DNA of 64,000 bases from Cerasibacillus quisquiliarum (GTDB lineage Bacteria > Bacillota > Bacilli > Bacillales > Amphibacillaceae): the NCBI RefSeq assembly GCF_014202495.1, contig NZ_JACHHA010000013.1, positions 1 to 64,000 of the forward strand, in the 5' to 3' direction. Below the pieces are notes generated by a model, which was given only the letters and a program-made list of their open reading frames with translations, was not told the DNA's origin and ran no database searches. How positions within the stretch are numbered: the stretch's first letter is position 1; every line of letters begins with the position of its first letter. The position numbers and the translations under genes were made by a program. Below, one piece after another: positions 46,328 to 55,491 of the stretch.

Positions 46328-47167
46328 ATGGAGAATAAGTTAATAGAGTTTAGAAATGTATCCTTTCGATACACAGATGAGCAGCCTTGGGTATTGAAGG
46401 ATTGTTCGTTCACCATTTATGAAAATGAATGGGTGGCCATTATCGGACATAACGGTTCAGGTAAATCAACGATAGCAAAACTTATGAACGGATTAATCTT
46501 CCCACAAAAGGGAGAAATATTAATCGGTGACAAGATTATTGATGAGCAAACGGTATGGGAAATACGCCGTGAAGTAGGCATGGTGTTTCAAAATCCTGAT
46601 AACCAATTTGTCGGTACTACAGTTCAAGATGACGTCGCTTTCGGTATGGAGAACAGAGGGTTTCCAAGAGAAGAAATGATTCGTTTAATCGATGAATCAT
46701 TATCAGCTGTCGGTATGGAGAAATATCGTTTGACAGAACCATACCGACTCTCAGGTGGCCAGAAACAACGTGTCGCGATTGCAGGTGTCTTAGCTATTTC
46801 ACCTAAAGTGTTGATTCTAGACGAAGCAACATCGATGCTTGATCCAAAAGGACGATTGGAAATTATGGAGACCGTCGCTCATATTCAAACAGAACGCGAT
46901 TTATCACTTATTACGATTACACATGACTTAAATGAAGTGACTCAAGCCGATCGAGTGATTGTCATGAATCGTGGTGAACTTTGGAAAGAAGGCACACCAA
47001 GAGAAATATTTACTGAAAAAGCATCACTTCGGCAAATTGGACTTGATGTTCCATTTTCATCGACCTTAGCAGAAGAACTACGTCGCTATCACATACCAAT
47101 TGAAAAGGAACCACTTAATCATGAGGAATTGTTGGAGGAACTATGGACATTACATTCAAAGATGTGA
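46328..47167 (+). CDS. ecfA1: ECF transporter ATPase EcfA1
   Basis: EcfA1 is one of two ATPases powering group II energy-coupling factor vitamin transporters. The 279-residue protein has Walker [10 protein letters not shown], the Q-loop [10 protein letters not shown], signature LSGGQKQR and Walker [17 protein letters not shown] at 46328 lies after GAGGAGG; an in-frame ATG five codons upstream overlaps that site. It overlaps ecfA2 by 25 bases. Confidence 0.97.
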   Translation: MENKLIEFRNVSFRYTDEQPWVLKDCSFTIYENEWVAIIGHNGSGKSTIAKLMNGLIFPQKGEILIGDKIIDEQTVWEIRREVGMVFQNPDNQFVGTTVQDDVAFGMENRGFPREEMIRLIDESLSAVGMEKYRLTEPYRLSGGQKQRVAIAGVLAISPKVLILDEATSMLDPKGRLEIMETVAHIQTERDLSLITITHDLNEVTQADRVIVMNRGELWKEGTPREIFTEKASLRQIGLDVPFSSTLAEELRRYHIPIEKEPLNHEELLEELWTLHSKM

Positions 47168-48012
47168 GCTATATTTATCAGAAAAACACACCGTTCGCTC
47201 ATAAAGCGCTCGATCGCATTTCATTTCATATACCATCAGGTTCATTTGTTGCTATTATTGGACATACAGGTTCAGGTAAATCAACCCTTATACAACATTT
47301 AAATGGTCTTATCACGCCTAGTGAAGGAGAAGTCTTAATTGGAGATGTTCGTATAACGAACCGTGAAAAGCCTAAAGACATGAAGACGTTACGCAGTCAA
47401 GTTGGCGTTGTTTTCCAATATCCAGAACATCAATTATTTGAAGAAACGATTGAAAAGGATATCGCATTTGGTCCACAGAACTTTGGAATTTCCGAAGAAG
47501 AGACGAACGAACGAATCAAAGAAGTTTTACCAATGGTAGGCTTATCTGAAGCGCTTTTAGGACGTTCACCTTTTGACTTAAGTGGGGGACAAATGCGTCG
47601 TGTCGCGATTGCAGGGGTATTGGCGGTTAAACCACGGGTCCTCGTATTAGATGAACCGACAGCTGGTTTAGACCCAAGAGGGCAGCAGGAAATTATGGAT
47701 ATGTTTTATCAACTGCATCAAAAGGAACAGCTAACGACTGTTCTAGTCACACATAGTATGGAAGATGCGATGAAGTATGCCGACCATATTCTCATTTTGA
47801 ATAAGGGTAAGATTTATATGGAAGGCCGACCAGAAGATGTCTTTACAGAGGTAGAAGCATTGAACAAGGTGCAACTTGATACACCAGAGATTATTCAATT
47901 TATGAATAAGTTTTCTAAACGCTTTAATATGAAGATTCCTTTTCAACGGCAGACCCCTAAACAATTAGCAAAGCAGATGTATCATCTGTTTAAAGGGGAT
48001 GAACGAACATGA
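47143..48012 (+). CDS. ecfA2: ECF transporter ATPase EcfA2
   Basis: The partner ATPase forms a heterodimer with EcfA1. The 289-residue protein has Walker [20 protein letters not shown], signature LSGGQMRR and Walker [22 protein letters not shown] inside ecfA1 is its ribosome site, and its stop overlaps ecfT by four bases. Confidence 0.97.
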   Translation: MDITFKDVSYIYQKNTPFAHKALDRISFHIPSGSFVAIIGHTGSGKSTLIQHLNGLITPSEGEVLIGDVRITNREKPKDMKTLRSQVGVVFQYPEHQLFEETIEKDIAFGPQNFGISEEETNERIKEVLPMVGLSEALLGRSPFDLSGGQMRRVAIAGVLAVKPRVLVLDEPTAGLDPRGQQEIMDMFYQLHQKEQLTTVLVTHSMEDAMKYADHILILNKGKIYMEGRPEDVFTEVEALNKVQLDTPEIIQFMNKFSKRFNMKIPFQRQTPKQLAKQMYHLFKGDERT

Positions 48013-48809
48013 ATAACCTTATTATTGGGCAATATGTTCCAGGGCGTTCAGTCGTTCATCGACTTGATCCACGAACGAAAATAACGATTATCTTCTTCTT
48101 CGTTATTATCGTCTTCTTCGCTAATTCATTTTGGAGTTATTTTGTCCTAACGTTATTCGGCTTAACGAGTATGTTCGCTTCAAAGGTTCCGATGCGTTTT
48201 ATGATGAAAGGGTTAATGCCAGTTTGGTTTTTAATAGTCTTTACATTTATTTTGCACTTATTTATTAATAAAGAAGGCACTTTGTTAATCGATTGGTCAT
48301 TTATTAAAATTTATTCCAGTGGTGTTATTCAAGGAATCGCCATATCTATGCGTTTTTTCTTATTAATTTTAATGACTTCCTTATTGACACTTACGACGAC
48401 ACCGATTGAAATAACCGATGCTGTTGAAGAAATGCTTCATCCATTAAAGCGGATTAAATTCCCTGTTCATGAACTGGCTCTCATGATGTCGATTTCGCTT
48501 CGTTTTATTCCGACTCTCGTACAGGAAACGGATAAGATTTCTAAAGCACAAGCTTCAAGAGGTGTTGATTTCAGAACTGGTCCAGTTAAAGACCGTATCA
48601 AAGCCGTTGTCCCGTTACTCGTCCCGCTTTTTGTCAGTGCCTTTAAACGCGCAGAAGAACTGGCAATGGCGATGGAAGCGCGTGGTTATCAAGGTGGCGA
48701 AGGCCGAACGAAATTACGAGAATTAAAGCTTTCTAAATTAGATATATGGATTTATTGTTTATTTATCTGTGTCATCATTGCCCTGTTTTTAACGAGACAT
48801 TATGGATAA
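48009..48809 (+). CDS. ecfT: ECF transporter membrane subunit EcfT
   Basis: EcfT couples the ATPases to exchangeable substrate-binding S components. The 266-residue protein has several membrane helices and the two Ala-Arg-Gly coupling motifs, here ASRGVDF and [10 protein letters not shown]. It overlaps ecfA2 (ATGA). S components such as those for riboflavin, biotin or folate must lie elsewhere. Confidence 0.96.
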   Translation: MNNLIIGQYVPGRSVVHRLDPRTKITIIFFFVIIVFFANSFWSYFVLTLFGLTSMFASKVPMRFMMKGLMPVWFLIVFTFILHLFINKEGTLLIDWSFIKIYSSGVIQGIAISMRFFLLILMTSLLTLTTTPIEITDAVEEMLHPLKRIKFPVHELALMMSISLRFIPTLVQETDKISKAQASRGVDFRTGPVKDRIKAVVPLLVPLFVSAFKRAEELAMAMEARGYQGGEGRTKLRELKLSKLDIWIYCLFICVIIALFLTRHYG

Positions 48810-48833
48810 TTATAGAGAAAGGTCGAATGACTC

Positions 48834-49580
48834 ATGAAGAGGATGAAATGTGTCATTAGTTATGACGGGACGAACTTTTCTGGATTTCAAGTGCAACCTT
48901 TAAAACGAACGGTTCAAAGTGAACTAGAAAAAGCACTCAAAAAAATTCATAAAGGTCAAGACATACGAATATTTCCTTCTGGTCGAACTGATCGGGGAGT
49001 ACATGCGATTCGACAAACGATTCATTTTGACACATCAAATCAAATGAATGAAAAAAGTTGGAAAAAAGCACTAAACGCTTTGTTACCAGAAGATGTGTAT
49101 GTGAAGGAAACAAAGCATGTTCCATCATCTTTTCACGCGCGTTTTTCAGCGATTGAAAAAGAATATCGATATGTCATATTAAACACTCAAGAGCCAGATG
49201 TATTCCGTAGACATTATGCTTATCACTTTCCATATGCATTAGATATGACTCAGATGAGAAAAGCGTGTCACTATTTAGAAGGAAAGCATGATTTTACAGC
49301 TTTTTCATCCGCTCGCTCTACTGTAAAGGGAAGTAAGGTTCGCACACTTTATGAAGCATCTTGTCAACAAAAGGGCTCTGACATTATGTTCGTTTTTCGT
49401 GGCGATGGTTTTTTATATCATATGGTGCGTATTTTAGTCGGAACATTATTAGAGGTCGGTCAAGGAAAGCGAAAGCCAGAGCATATTAAACAGTTACTTA
49501 AACAACAAGATCGTAAGCAAAGTGGTAAGACAGCCCCACCACAAGGGTTGTATTTATGGGATGTTACATATCCTGAATAA
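48834..49580 (+). CDS. truA: tRNA pseudouridine synthase A
   Basis: TruA makes pseudouridines 38-40 in the anticodon arm. The 248-residue protein has the first motif YDGTNFSGFQVQP, the catalytic aspartate in SGRTDRGVHA, and HHFPYALDMTQ-like and FLYHMVRILVGTLLEVGQG regions. An alternative ATG lies three codons downstream. It closes the ecf operon, as in Bacillus. Confidence 0.96.
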   Translation: MKRMKCVISYDGTNFSGFQVQPLKRTVQSELEKALKKIHKGQDIRIFPSGRTDRGVHAIRQTIHFDTSNQMNEKSWKKALNALLPEDVYVKETKHVPSSFHARFSAIEKEYRYVILNTQEPDVFRRHYAYHFPYALDMTQMRKACHYLEGKHDFTAFSSARSTVKGSKVRTLYEASCQQKGSDIMFVFRGDGFLYHMVRILVGTLLEVGQGKRKPEHIKQLLKQQDRKQSGKTAPPQGLYLWDVTYPE

Positions 49581-49603
49581 AGTAAAGAAAAGCAGTTAAA
49601 TTG

Positions 49604-49633
49604 TTGACAGCACCCTTTATTTTGTTATATAAT
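49604..49633 (+). promoter_or_regulatory. Promoter of rplM-rpsI
   Basis: Consensus TTGACA at 49604-49609, 18-base spacer, perfect TATAAT at 49628-49633. Confidence 0.9.
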
Positions 49634-49639
49634 TTCTTA

Positions 49640-49724
49640 TGGCGTTTTATTTTCAATACCACGATTAGCCCCGAAACTAATTGTGTTAATGATAGGAATA
49701 AACATTTGAAACGAGTTTGAAATT
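49640..49724 (+). promoter_or_regulatory. Probable L13 leader
   Basis: About 90 transcribed bases between the promoter and the rplM ribosome site contain TACCACGATTAGCCCCGAAAC. Firmicute rplM genes carry an L13-binding leader in this place. The fold itself was not checked, so this is by position and general resemblance. Confidence 0.45.
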
Positions 49725-49737
49725 GGAGGGAAACATG

Positions 49738-50175
49738 ATGCGTACAACATTTATGGCAAATGAAAGTAATATTGAACGCAAATGGTTGCTTGTAGACGCA
49801 GAAGGAAAGCGTCTTGGTCGTTTAGCGAGCGAAATAGCTCATATCCTTCGCGGTAAACATAAACCAACATATACACCACATGCTGATACAGGTGACTATG
49901 TGATTGTAATTAATGCTGACAAAGTCGAATTAACAGGTAATAAAGAAACAGATAAGATTTATTACCGCCATTCTGGCTATGCTGGTGGTCTTAAAGAGCG
50001 TACAGCGGCTGAAATGCGTGAGAAGTTCCCAGAAAGAATGGTTGAACAAGCAGTAAAAGGCATGTTACCAAAAGGTAAACTTGGCCGCAAAATGGGTAAG
50101 AAATTATTCGTCTATAAGGGCTCTGAACATCATCATGAAGCACAAAAACCAGAAGTTTACGAACTTCGTGGATAA
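49738..50175 (+). CDS. rplM: 50S ribosomal protein L13
   Basis: L13 is an early 50S assembly protein. The 145-residue protein begins [20 protein letters not shown] and has [20 protein letters not shown] and [20 protein letters not shown]. Two ATGs lie together; the second is 7 bases after GGAGGG and matches the family start. It is followed after 19 bases by rpsI. Confidence 0.98.
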   Translation: MRTTFMANESNIERKWLLVDAEGKRLGRLASEIAHILRGKHKPTYTPHADTGDYVIVINADKVELTGNKETDKIYYRHSGYAGGLKERTAAEMREKFPERMVEQAVKGMLPKGKLGRKMGKKLFVYKGSEHHHEAQKPEVYELRG

Positions 50176-50194
50176 TTAAAGGGAGGTAAATCAA

Positions 50195-50587
50195 TTGGCA
50201 CAAGTACAGTACTACGGCACAGGTCGTCGTAAAAAATCAACTGCACGTGTACGTTTAGTTCCAGGAACTGGCCGTATCATCGTTAATGATCGTGAAGCGA
50301 AAGATTATTTTCCATATGAAACACAGCTACTGATTATGAACCAACCATTAGTAGCAACAGAAACACAAGGCACATACGACGTTTTAGTTAACGTTCATGG
50401 TGGAGGTTTCACTGGCCAAGCTGGCGCAATCCGCCACGGAATTGCTCGTGCACTTCTCGAAGCTAACCCAGAATTCCGTACAGTACTAAAACGTGAAGGA
50501 TTCCTAACACGTGACGCACGTATGAAAGAGCGTAAGAAATACGGTCTTAAAAAAGCCCGTCGTGCACCACAGTTCTCAAAACGTTAA
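50195..50587 (+). CDS. rpsI: 30S ribosomal protein S9
   Basis: S9 has a C-terminal tail that touches P-site tRNA. The 130-residue protein starts with TTG after GGGAGGT, has [20 protein letters not shown], and ends [17 protein letters not shown] with the terminal SKR that is essential in homologues. The coding sequence is intact although accessory DNA starts right behind its terminator. Confidence 0.98.
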   Translation: MAQVQYYGTGRRKKSTARVRLVPGTGRIIVNDREAKDYFPYETQLLIMNQPLVATETQGTYDVLVNVHGGGFTGQAGAIRHGIARALLEANPEFRTVLKREGFLTRDARMKERKKYGLKKARRAPQFSKR

Positions 50588-50611
50588 AACCATTATTAAT
50601 ATTGGGATTGA

Positions 50612-50645
50612 GCCCATTCTTCTATTTCAGGAGAATGGGCATTTT
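50612..50645 (+). terminator. Terminator after rpsI
   Basis: GCCCATTCTTC and GGAGAATGGGC form an 11-bp stem (one G-T pair) with an 8-base loop; TTTT follows. It marks the end of conserved chromosome. Confidence 0.88.
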
Positions 50646-50662
50646 ACATACATTTTTTCTTT

Positions 50663-50683
50663 TTACTCCCCCGTTACTCCCCC
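50663..50683 (+). repeat. Tandem TTACTCCCCC repeat beside rpsI
   Basis: TTACTCCCCC occurs twice in tandem (50663-50672, 50674-50683) with one base between. It is GC-rich in an AT-rich area and lies between the rpsI terminator and a truncated relaxase. Short tandem arm-type repeats of this kind bind tyrosine recombinases at element ends, so it may be a relic of an attachment end; this is inference. Confidence 0.5.
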
Positions 50684-50701
50684 TATGAACTAATGTCTTA
50701 A

Positions 50702-51682
50702 TTCTCGTCCATAAAATCGTTAAATAACGAATGGTTAGAAGAACAAGGTCTTTACAATTCAAAAACACATTGGTTAAACGAAAGCAAGATGAAAAATGTC
50801 GTTAGAGAAGCAATAAGTACAATGATTGAAAATGAAAAGATGCGGATGCCTATTTGGATAGCATCTTTTCATTATAATACTGATAATATTCATGTTCATA
50901 TTGCTACAGTTGATTTAGATCCCTCTTATTTACCTAAAGTACAAGCTATAAATCCAAAGACCAAAGAGCCTATTTATGATGATAATGGGAATGCTATTTT
51001 GCAATTTCGAGGAATGCGAAAACAAAGTACAATCAAGAAAATGAAGTCAACCGTAATAAGTAAAATAATTGATCGTACAACCGCCTATAAACGTATTGAT
51101 GAATTAATTAGAGATAATGCACGTAGATTTAAGGAAATTGATTTACACAGTAATAAAAAAATGAAGGATCTTTTCTGTAATGCGATTGAAAATATGCCTA
51201 ATGATTTAAAACAGTGGAAATACGGATATTATACTGTAAACAATGCACGTCCATTTATTGATCAAATTAGTAAACTATATATGGAAACATATCATAAGAA
51301 TGAAATGCTAGAATTAATGGATATATTGGATGAACAAGTAGAATTATCGAAAAGACTTTATGGTTCACAAAGCGATCATCAAAAATACAAGGATAACAAG
51401 TTAGATGAATTAAAAAGAAGATTAGGTAATTCTGTAATAGCAGAAATGAAGAAATATTATAAAAATGAATATTTAAAAACGAACAATGAAAATATTAACC
51501 GTAATATCAGCTATAAGATGCAAAATGGTAGGTATCGTTATGATTTTAAACCTTTAAATAAAGCATCATTAGAGTTAAATAGAACAATATATTTATTAAA
51601 GAAAGCATTGTATAAAACGTTTCATGATTATCAGACAGAGAGAAATATATCGGAATTTGATCGAATGCTTGAAGGAAATTAA
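50702..51682 (+). pseudogene. 5'-truncated MobP/MobL-type relaxase
   Basis: The open frame runs from 50702 (stop at 50699) without a start codon that has a ribosome site; ATG 50789 is internal. The N-terminal part reads NEWLEEQGLYNSKTHWLNES, which in intact Firmicute relaxases lies about 100 residues into the protein. The metal-binding motif NIHVHIATVD follows (His at 50891 and 50897). About 325 residues remain, with a helical C-terminal part. The catalytic N-terminal region is missing, so DNA nicking is unlikely. It marks a decayed conjugative or mobilizable element. Confidence 0.8.
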
Positions 51683-51749
51683 TGCAAAAAACTTTGAAAG
51701 AACCACATTTAGTTACTTCAATGTGATATCATAATGAAAGGTGATCAGA

Positions 51750-52232
51750 ATGCTATTAAAAAGTGAAGCATCTATAGAAAAATTATCTGGAAGATACTAT
51801 ACACCGATTTCTTTAGCAAGATTTATTGTCCAGTGTGGATTAAATGAAAATGCAAAAGAAATCCTAGAACCAAGTTGTGGAGATGGTGTATTTTTGGATG
51901 CTATTAAAGAAATGGATAATCATGACTTTTCATGTACAGGAGTTGAAATATCAACAGAAGAAGCAAATAAGGCAAGAAGTCGTATTCTATTGGATAATAG
52001 ATTTGAAATTATTACAACGGATTTCTATGAGTACTATAAAGAATATAATCATAAAACTTTTGACTTTATTGTTGGTAATCCTCCTTATATAAGATATCAA
52101 TATCTTACGGAAGAACAAAGAAATATTCAAAGCAAATTATTAATAAAGAACAATTTAAAGCCTAATAAATTAATAAATGCAATGGATAGAATAAAGGATG
52201 GATTTAGAAAGTTAAAAAGTTGGTTTAGTTAA
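51750..52232 (+). pseudogene. Truncated adenine-specific DNA methylase fused to a foreign tail
   Basis: Residues 1-143 match the N-terminus of class I N6-adenine methyltransferases (Eco57I/TaqI type): SAM motif ILEPSCGDGVFLDAI and catalytic motif NPPYIRYQYL. Intact members continue for several hundred residues. Here the frame passes after KPNKLINA into MDRIKDGFRKLKSWFS and stops. That tail resembles the C-terminus of the LXG toxin fragment ending at 57977 (VKNIAKGIGKKISGWFK). ATG 51750 follows AAAGGTGATC. The product is probably inactive. Confidence 0.75.
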
Positions 52233-52249
52233 AAGGGAGTCGATTCAAA

Positions 52250-53050
52250 ATGTTGTTGAAACAATTAAATAAATTAGATGAACGAGATTTTGCGGTACTG
52301 AGGGGCCCGTTGGAATCGGGTAGACAAAGTCCAAAATCGATTGCTGGGACACTAGTAATGTCCACCTTTAGCTTAGCACTTTTTGTGTATCTGATGTACT
52401 TAATGACAACATCAAACACAAATTTTCCGTATAAAGATCTCGTATTCTACATTTATTCTGTCGTAACAATTTTACTAATAATTGGTGCACTGTTTTATTC
52501 TATCCCTGCTATTTATAAAAGAGGACAGAAAATGCAATACTTTATGATGGTTTTAGTGTCACAATTTATTTTTGGTTTGTTCTTTTTCCTTACCACTTTA
52601 CTATTGTTAGGTATGAACAGATATTTTTTGTTTGATGAAAGCTCATTAATAATGATAGCTATCATGTTATTGGCAGGTGGTTTTATTCTTTTTGTGTTCA
52701 CTTGGATACGTTTTATCATCCTCTTAAGAAGAGGAGAGTACCGAACGGGTTCTAAAAAGGGGAGGCTAAGAAATAAGTTTGAGGGTAAAACGATTGTTCC
52801 TACAGCGATTATTGTCGGAACAAGTTTATCTTTGCTCGTCCAATCCGTCTTTAACAATATGTTTATTTTCGAAGGAAATGTCATCATGTTAGTGATTGGA
52901 AGTCCGTTACTTTTTTTTACGATGCTGTTTATCTTACCCGAACAATTAGTCATTTTATATTGTAAATATCGCTTTGAAAGTTTCAATTTTGATAAAGACG
53001 GACAACTTATCCCGATGATAAATGAGGTGGATGAAGTAAATGAAATTTGA
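52250..53050 (+). CDS. Six-helix membrane protein, module 1 (immunity-like)
   Basis: A 266-residue protein with about six membrane helices (about 35-55, 65-88, 95-120, 128-158, 185-205, 210-235) and a short N-terminal cytosolic part LNKLDERDFAVLRGPLESGR. The paralogue at 57998 begins LTEKDFAYIKSDLQNGRLS, and both end with a Tyr-Cys-x-x-x-Arg-Phe-x-Ser-Phe pattern. Each follows the tail of an LXG toxin gene. Membrane immunity proteins of pore-forming LXG toxins are arranged this way, so that role is plausible but not shown. It overlaps the next gene by 11 bases. Confidence 0.75.
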   Translation: MLLKQLNKLDERDFAVLRGPLESGRQSPKSIAGTLVMSTFSLALFVYLMYLMTTSNTNFPYKDLVFYIYSVVTILLIIGALFYSIPAIYKRGQKMQYFMMVLVSQFIFGLFFFLTTLLLLGMNRYFLFDESSLIMIAIMLLAGGFILFVFTWIRFIILLRRGEYRTGSKKGRLRNKFEGKTIVPTAIIVGTSLSLLVQSVFNNMFIFEGNVIMLVIGSPLLFFTMLFILPEQLVILYCKYRFESFNFDKDGQLIPMINEVDEVNEI

Positions 53051-53504
53051 GAAGAAATCACTTATTTTTGATTATGTCATTACATATCAAACGAGGCAAC
53101 TTAGGACAGATTGGCAAGAAGGAATTTTATTGATGGAAGACTTTACGTTAACTAAAAATATTTATCAAAATGGTCCGATTTTTTTCTCAGTTGAATCGGA
53201 ATTAAATGAACGACACTTTGGCCGATTTACATACTATCTTCCCATTAATGAGGAAGTGATCTTAGGAGAAAATCCTCACTACGGATTTTTAAAACAATTT
53301 CGTCTAGAGGATGCACTCGTATTACGCCAAGCGGATCAAGAGGTTGACTTTCATGTTGCCTACGAAAAATTAAAACAGTATGCGAAAGAACAGAAGATTT
53401 CGCTAGAAAATAAGTTTTATTGCGTACTATTAAACGTATACGGTGATTATACTATCGATTTATACGTCCCTGTAATAAAAGCGGGTGAACAACATGATTT
53501 TTGA
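53040..53504 (+). CDS. DUF5085-like protein A, module 1
   Basis: A 154-residue soluble protein resembling the DUF5085 / GyrI-like proteins found in type VII secretion toxin clusters; that assignment is from memory of the family pattern. The middle reads HFGRFTYYLPINEEV and the end YTIDLYVPVIKAGE. The gene at 58747 matches in the same order (NFGKYTYYIGLNTPV, VYAVVKGAD). It overlaps the membrane gene before it and the gene after it by 11 bases each, so all three are translated together. Confidence 0.7.
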   Translation: MKFEKKSLIFDYVITYQTRQLRTDWQEGILLMEDFTLTKNIYQNGPIFFSVESELNERHFGRFTYYLPINEEVILGENPHYGFLKQFRLEDALVLRQADQEVDFHVAYEKLKQYAKEQKISLENKFYCVLLNVYGDYTIDLYVPVIKAGEQHDF

Positions 53505-53937
53505 TAATCATCGCATCCACTATCGAAATGTCGTTTCAAAATATTATAAATTTACACCGGCTGAGATTGATGCAGCAATCAGTGACTTTGTTCAATTATT
53601 AGATCAACTAGGATATCATCCGGTTGGGCGTTATTTTTATGCACTATTAAGTGAACCGACTGATGAGTTGATGGTGGCAGAAATTTTTATACCAATTGAA
53701 GAAAATGACTTTCATAATACTTCTAATGAAGAAATGTACTTTCGTAGTTATTTCAACATTGAACCGATGGTAATGACGCGCGTGATGGAAAATTACGAAG
53801 AAGAGGCTCAAATAAAATATTGGGATTTAATGCGATTTATCAAAAATCGAGGATTAGAGCAAAAAACACCGATGTTTTTTGAATTTAAATCAAGTAATAA
53901 TGGAAAAGCCTTTGTAGAAATGGGTTTTGGTATATAA
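53494..53937 (+). CDS. DUF5085-like protein B, module 1
   Basis: A 147-residue protein with YRNVVSKYYKFTPAEIDAAI, IFIPIEE and MVMTRVMENYEEE. Its paralogue at 59199 has YRNVVWHSYEFHYSDFEKVL, VLMPVEQ and MLMTRVKGNFETN. The fold is probably GyrI-like, a small-ligand or partner-binding domain. ATG 53494 lies 7 bases after GCGGGTG; a GTG three codons earlier is inside that site. Unknown function, likely accessory to the toxin/immunity module. Confidence 0.7.
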   Translation: MIFDNHRIHYRNVVSKYYKFTPAEIDAAISDFVQLLDQLGYHPVGRYFYALLSEPTDELMVAEIFIPIEENDFHNTSNEEMYFRSYFNIEPMVMTRVMENYEEEAQIKYWDLMRFIKNRGLEQKTPMFFEFKSSNNGKAFVEMGFGI

Positions 53938-53966
53938 CTTATCATATTACAGCGAATGGAGAGGTT

Positions 53967-54587
53967 ATGTTGAAGAAATTATCGTTAATTATCTCACTTA
54001 TATTTGTATTATTACTATTTGGATGTGGTAGTAGCACGAATGAAATCGAACAGGAACAGCAAGAAGAAACGATGGAAGTAAATGATTCTTCTGAAGAAGT
54101 GAGTAAAGAGGAAAGTAGTACCGAAAATTCAGTAACAGAAGGAAAAGGTGATTTAACACTTCAAATATTAAAGGTGGATGAGGAAGCAGGGGTTTCGATA
54201 GACGATCATGAACTATATCAAGCACTTCAGGCAGAAATCGCTGCGGATCCAAAGATGGGAGATGAAAATGATTTTAGTTTACTCCCTTATAACGTCGTAC
54301 AATATGAGGATGGTAGTAAAGGACTTGTTTTTCTCGCAATTAATCGATTGAATGAACCGATTCGAAACCTTACCTTTGAATTAACATTTGGTCATCAAGA
54401 CGGTGAATATATTTTTGAAGATTATGTCGTTGATCTACCAGAGGATTATATGGGTGTTTTAGAAGCGGATGGAGCTGTACCGTTCTTTCTCGATATATCT
54501 GATGAAGATGAAGCGTTATTCGAACGGTTAACACCAGAAAATGTATATATAGAAATGAGTAATTTTGGCATAGATTTTGCGGAATAA
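53967..54587 (+). CDS. Lipoprotein of unknown function
   Basis: A 206-residue lipoprotein. It has a signal peptide MLKKLSLIISLIFVLLLFGC with the lipobox LFGC (lipidated Cys20), an acidic Glu/Ser-rich linker (residues 21-60), and a globular domain of about 140 residues with beta-rich stretches such as RNLTFELTFGHQDGEYIFED. I do not recognise the domain with certainty. It should be anchored on the outer face of the membrane. GGAGAGG precedes the ATG and a strong terminator follows. Confidence 0.8.
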   Translation: MLKKLSLIISLIFVLLLFGCGSSTNEIEQEQQEETMEVNDSSEEVSKEESSTENSVTEGKGDLTLQILKVDEEAGVSIDDHELYQALQAEIAADPKMGDENDFSLLPYNVVQYEDGSKGLVFLAINRLNEPIRNLTFELTFGHQDGEYIFEDYVVDLPEDYMGVLEADGAVPFFLDISDEDEALFERLTPENVYIEMSNFGIDFAE

Positions 54588-54623
54588 GAAAAAACCATAG
54601 CGAAGCTGCTATGGTTTTTTCTT
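54586..54623 (+). terminator. Perfect terminator after the lipoprotein gene
   Basis: A 16-bp perfect stem (54586-54601 and 54608-54623) with loop GAAGCT. A-rich on one side and T-rich on the other, it could work in both directions. It closes module 1. Confidence 0.92.
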
Positions 54624-54717
54624 GGTTTAAATAATGAAGTCTTGTCGCAAACTTTTGAGACTGGTATGATAATGATAGCATTTGAACTGTGTTCGTCATT
54701 TGATAAGGAGAATAAAG

Positions 54718-55410
54718 ATGAATCCTTCTTCTAGTTGGGAAGATAAAGTTAAAAGTGAATGGAAAGCACGTGCAAAGACGTGGGATATGAAAAGTGCATC
54801 TATGTGGGATAATGGAAGTCGAAAAGAAATCATCCCATTTATCCAAAAACATATTAAAAAAGGTGCGAAAATATTGGACGTCGGTTGTGCAAGTGGATAT
54901 GGTACGAACAAATTACATCTTGCCGGATATCAAGCAGAAGGAGTCGACATCTCTGAGAAGATGATTGAGCTTGCAAAGAGACGTTTTCCTAATGTTCCTT
55001 TTACGACCGCGTCTATCGATAAACTTCCATTTTCTGATCAAAGTTATGATGCAATGATGGTTGTGAACGTTTTAGAATGGACGAGTCATCCGTATAAGGC
55101 AATGGTGGAACTGAAGCGAGTGTTAAAATCAAACGGATATCTTTGCATCGGTATCCTCGGCCCTACTGCAGGTCCTAGAAATCATGGATATCGTCGGTTA
55201 TATGGAGAAAATGTAATCATTAATACGATGATGCCATGGGAGTTTTCTCAGTTAGCGACAGAATTAGGTTTTGAACAAATAGCCGATTTTGGCGTAGACA
55301 AAAAAGAAACAGAAGGAAAAGATTTTTCTGATTTACCAAAGAAACTGCAACAATCACTCGCATTTATGTGGGTGTTTATGTTACGAAATAGTAAAAAAGT
55401 GGGGAATTAG
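54718..55410 (+). CDS. Class I SAM-dependent methyltransferase
   Basis: A 230-residue methyltransferase with motif I ILDVGCASGYGTNKL (about 58-72), GVDISEKMIELAKRRFP, and a post-I/motif IV region DQSYDAMMVVNVLEW, as in the UbiE/Methyltransf_11 group. The substrate cannot be told from sequence. ATG 54718 follows AAGGAGAATAAAG; an ATG 12 codons upstream lacks a ribosome site. It lies after a strong terminator, and a GTG-started remnant begins two bases after its stop. Confidence 0.88.
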   Translation: MNPSSSWEDKVKSEWKARAKTWDMKSASMWDNGSRKEIIPFIQKHIKKGAKILDVGCASGYGTNKLHLAGYQAEGVDISEKMIELAKRRFPNVPFTTASIDKLPFSDQSYDAMMVVNVLEWTSHPYKAMVELKRVLKSNGYLCIGILGPTAGPRNHGYRRLYGENVIINTMMPWEFSQLATELGFEQIADFGVDKKETEGKDFSDLPKKLQQSLAFMWVFMLRNSKKVGN

Positions 55411-55411
55411 C

Positions 55412-55443
55412 GTGAAATTAACTGAAAAGGATAAATATTATAA
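55412..55443 (+). pseudogene. 5' stub of a third immunity-like gene, cut by the IS
   Basis: After GTGGGG, a GTG opens a frame reading VKLTEKDKYYN before the IS left end. LTEKD is also the start of the membrane protein at 57998 (MTQLTEKDFAYIK). This suggests a third gene of the family whose remainder was lost. With only ten codons the match is weak. Confidence 0.35.
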
Positions 55444-55491
55444 TGGACCCAAGATTTTAGACAGCTAGAAAAGAAATGTTAAGGTAGGTTT

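Noticed and set aside
52513-53061. 182-codon open frame on the minus strand
   Set aside because: It is antisense to the module 1 membrane gene, has no ribosome site, and its hydrophilic Lys/Ser-rich translation reflects the complement of hydrophobic codons.
54370-54852. 160-codon minus-strand frame across the lipoprotein end
   Set aside because: It crosses a perfect terminator and overlaps two supported genes.
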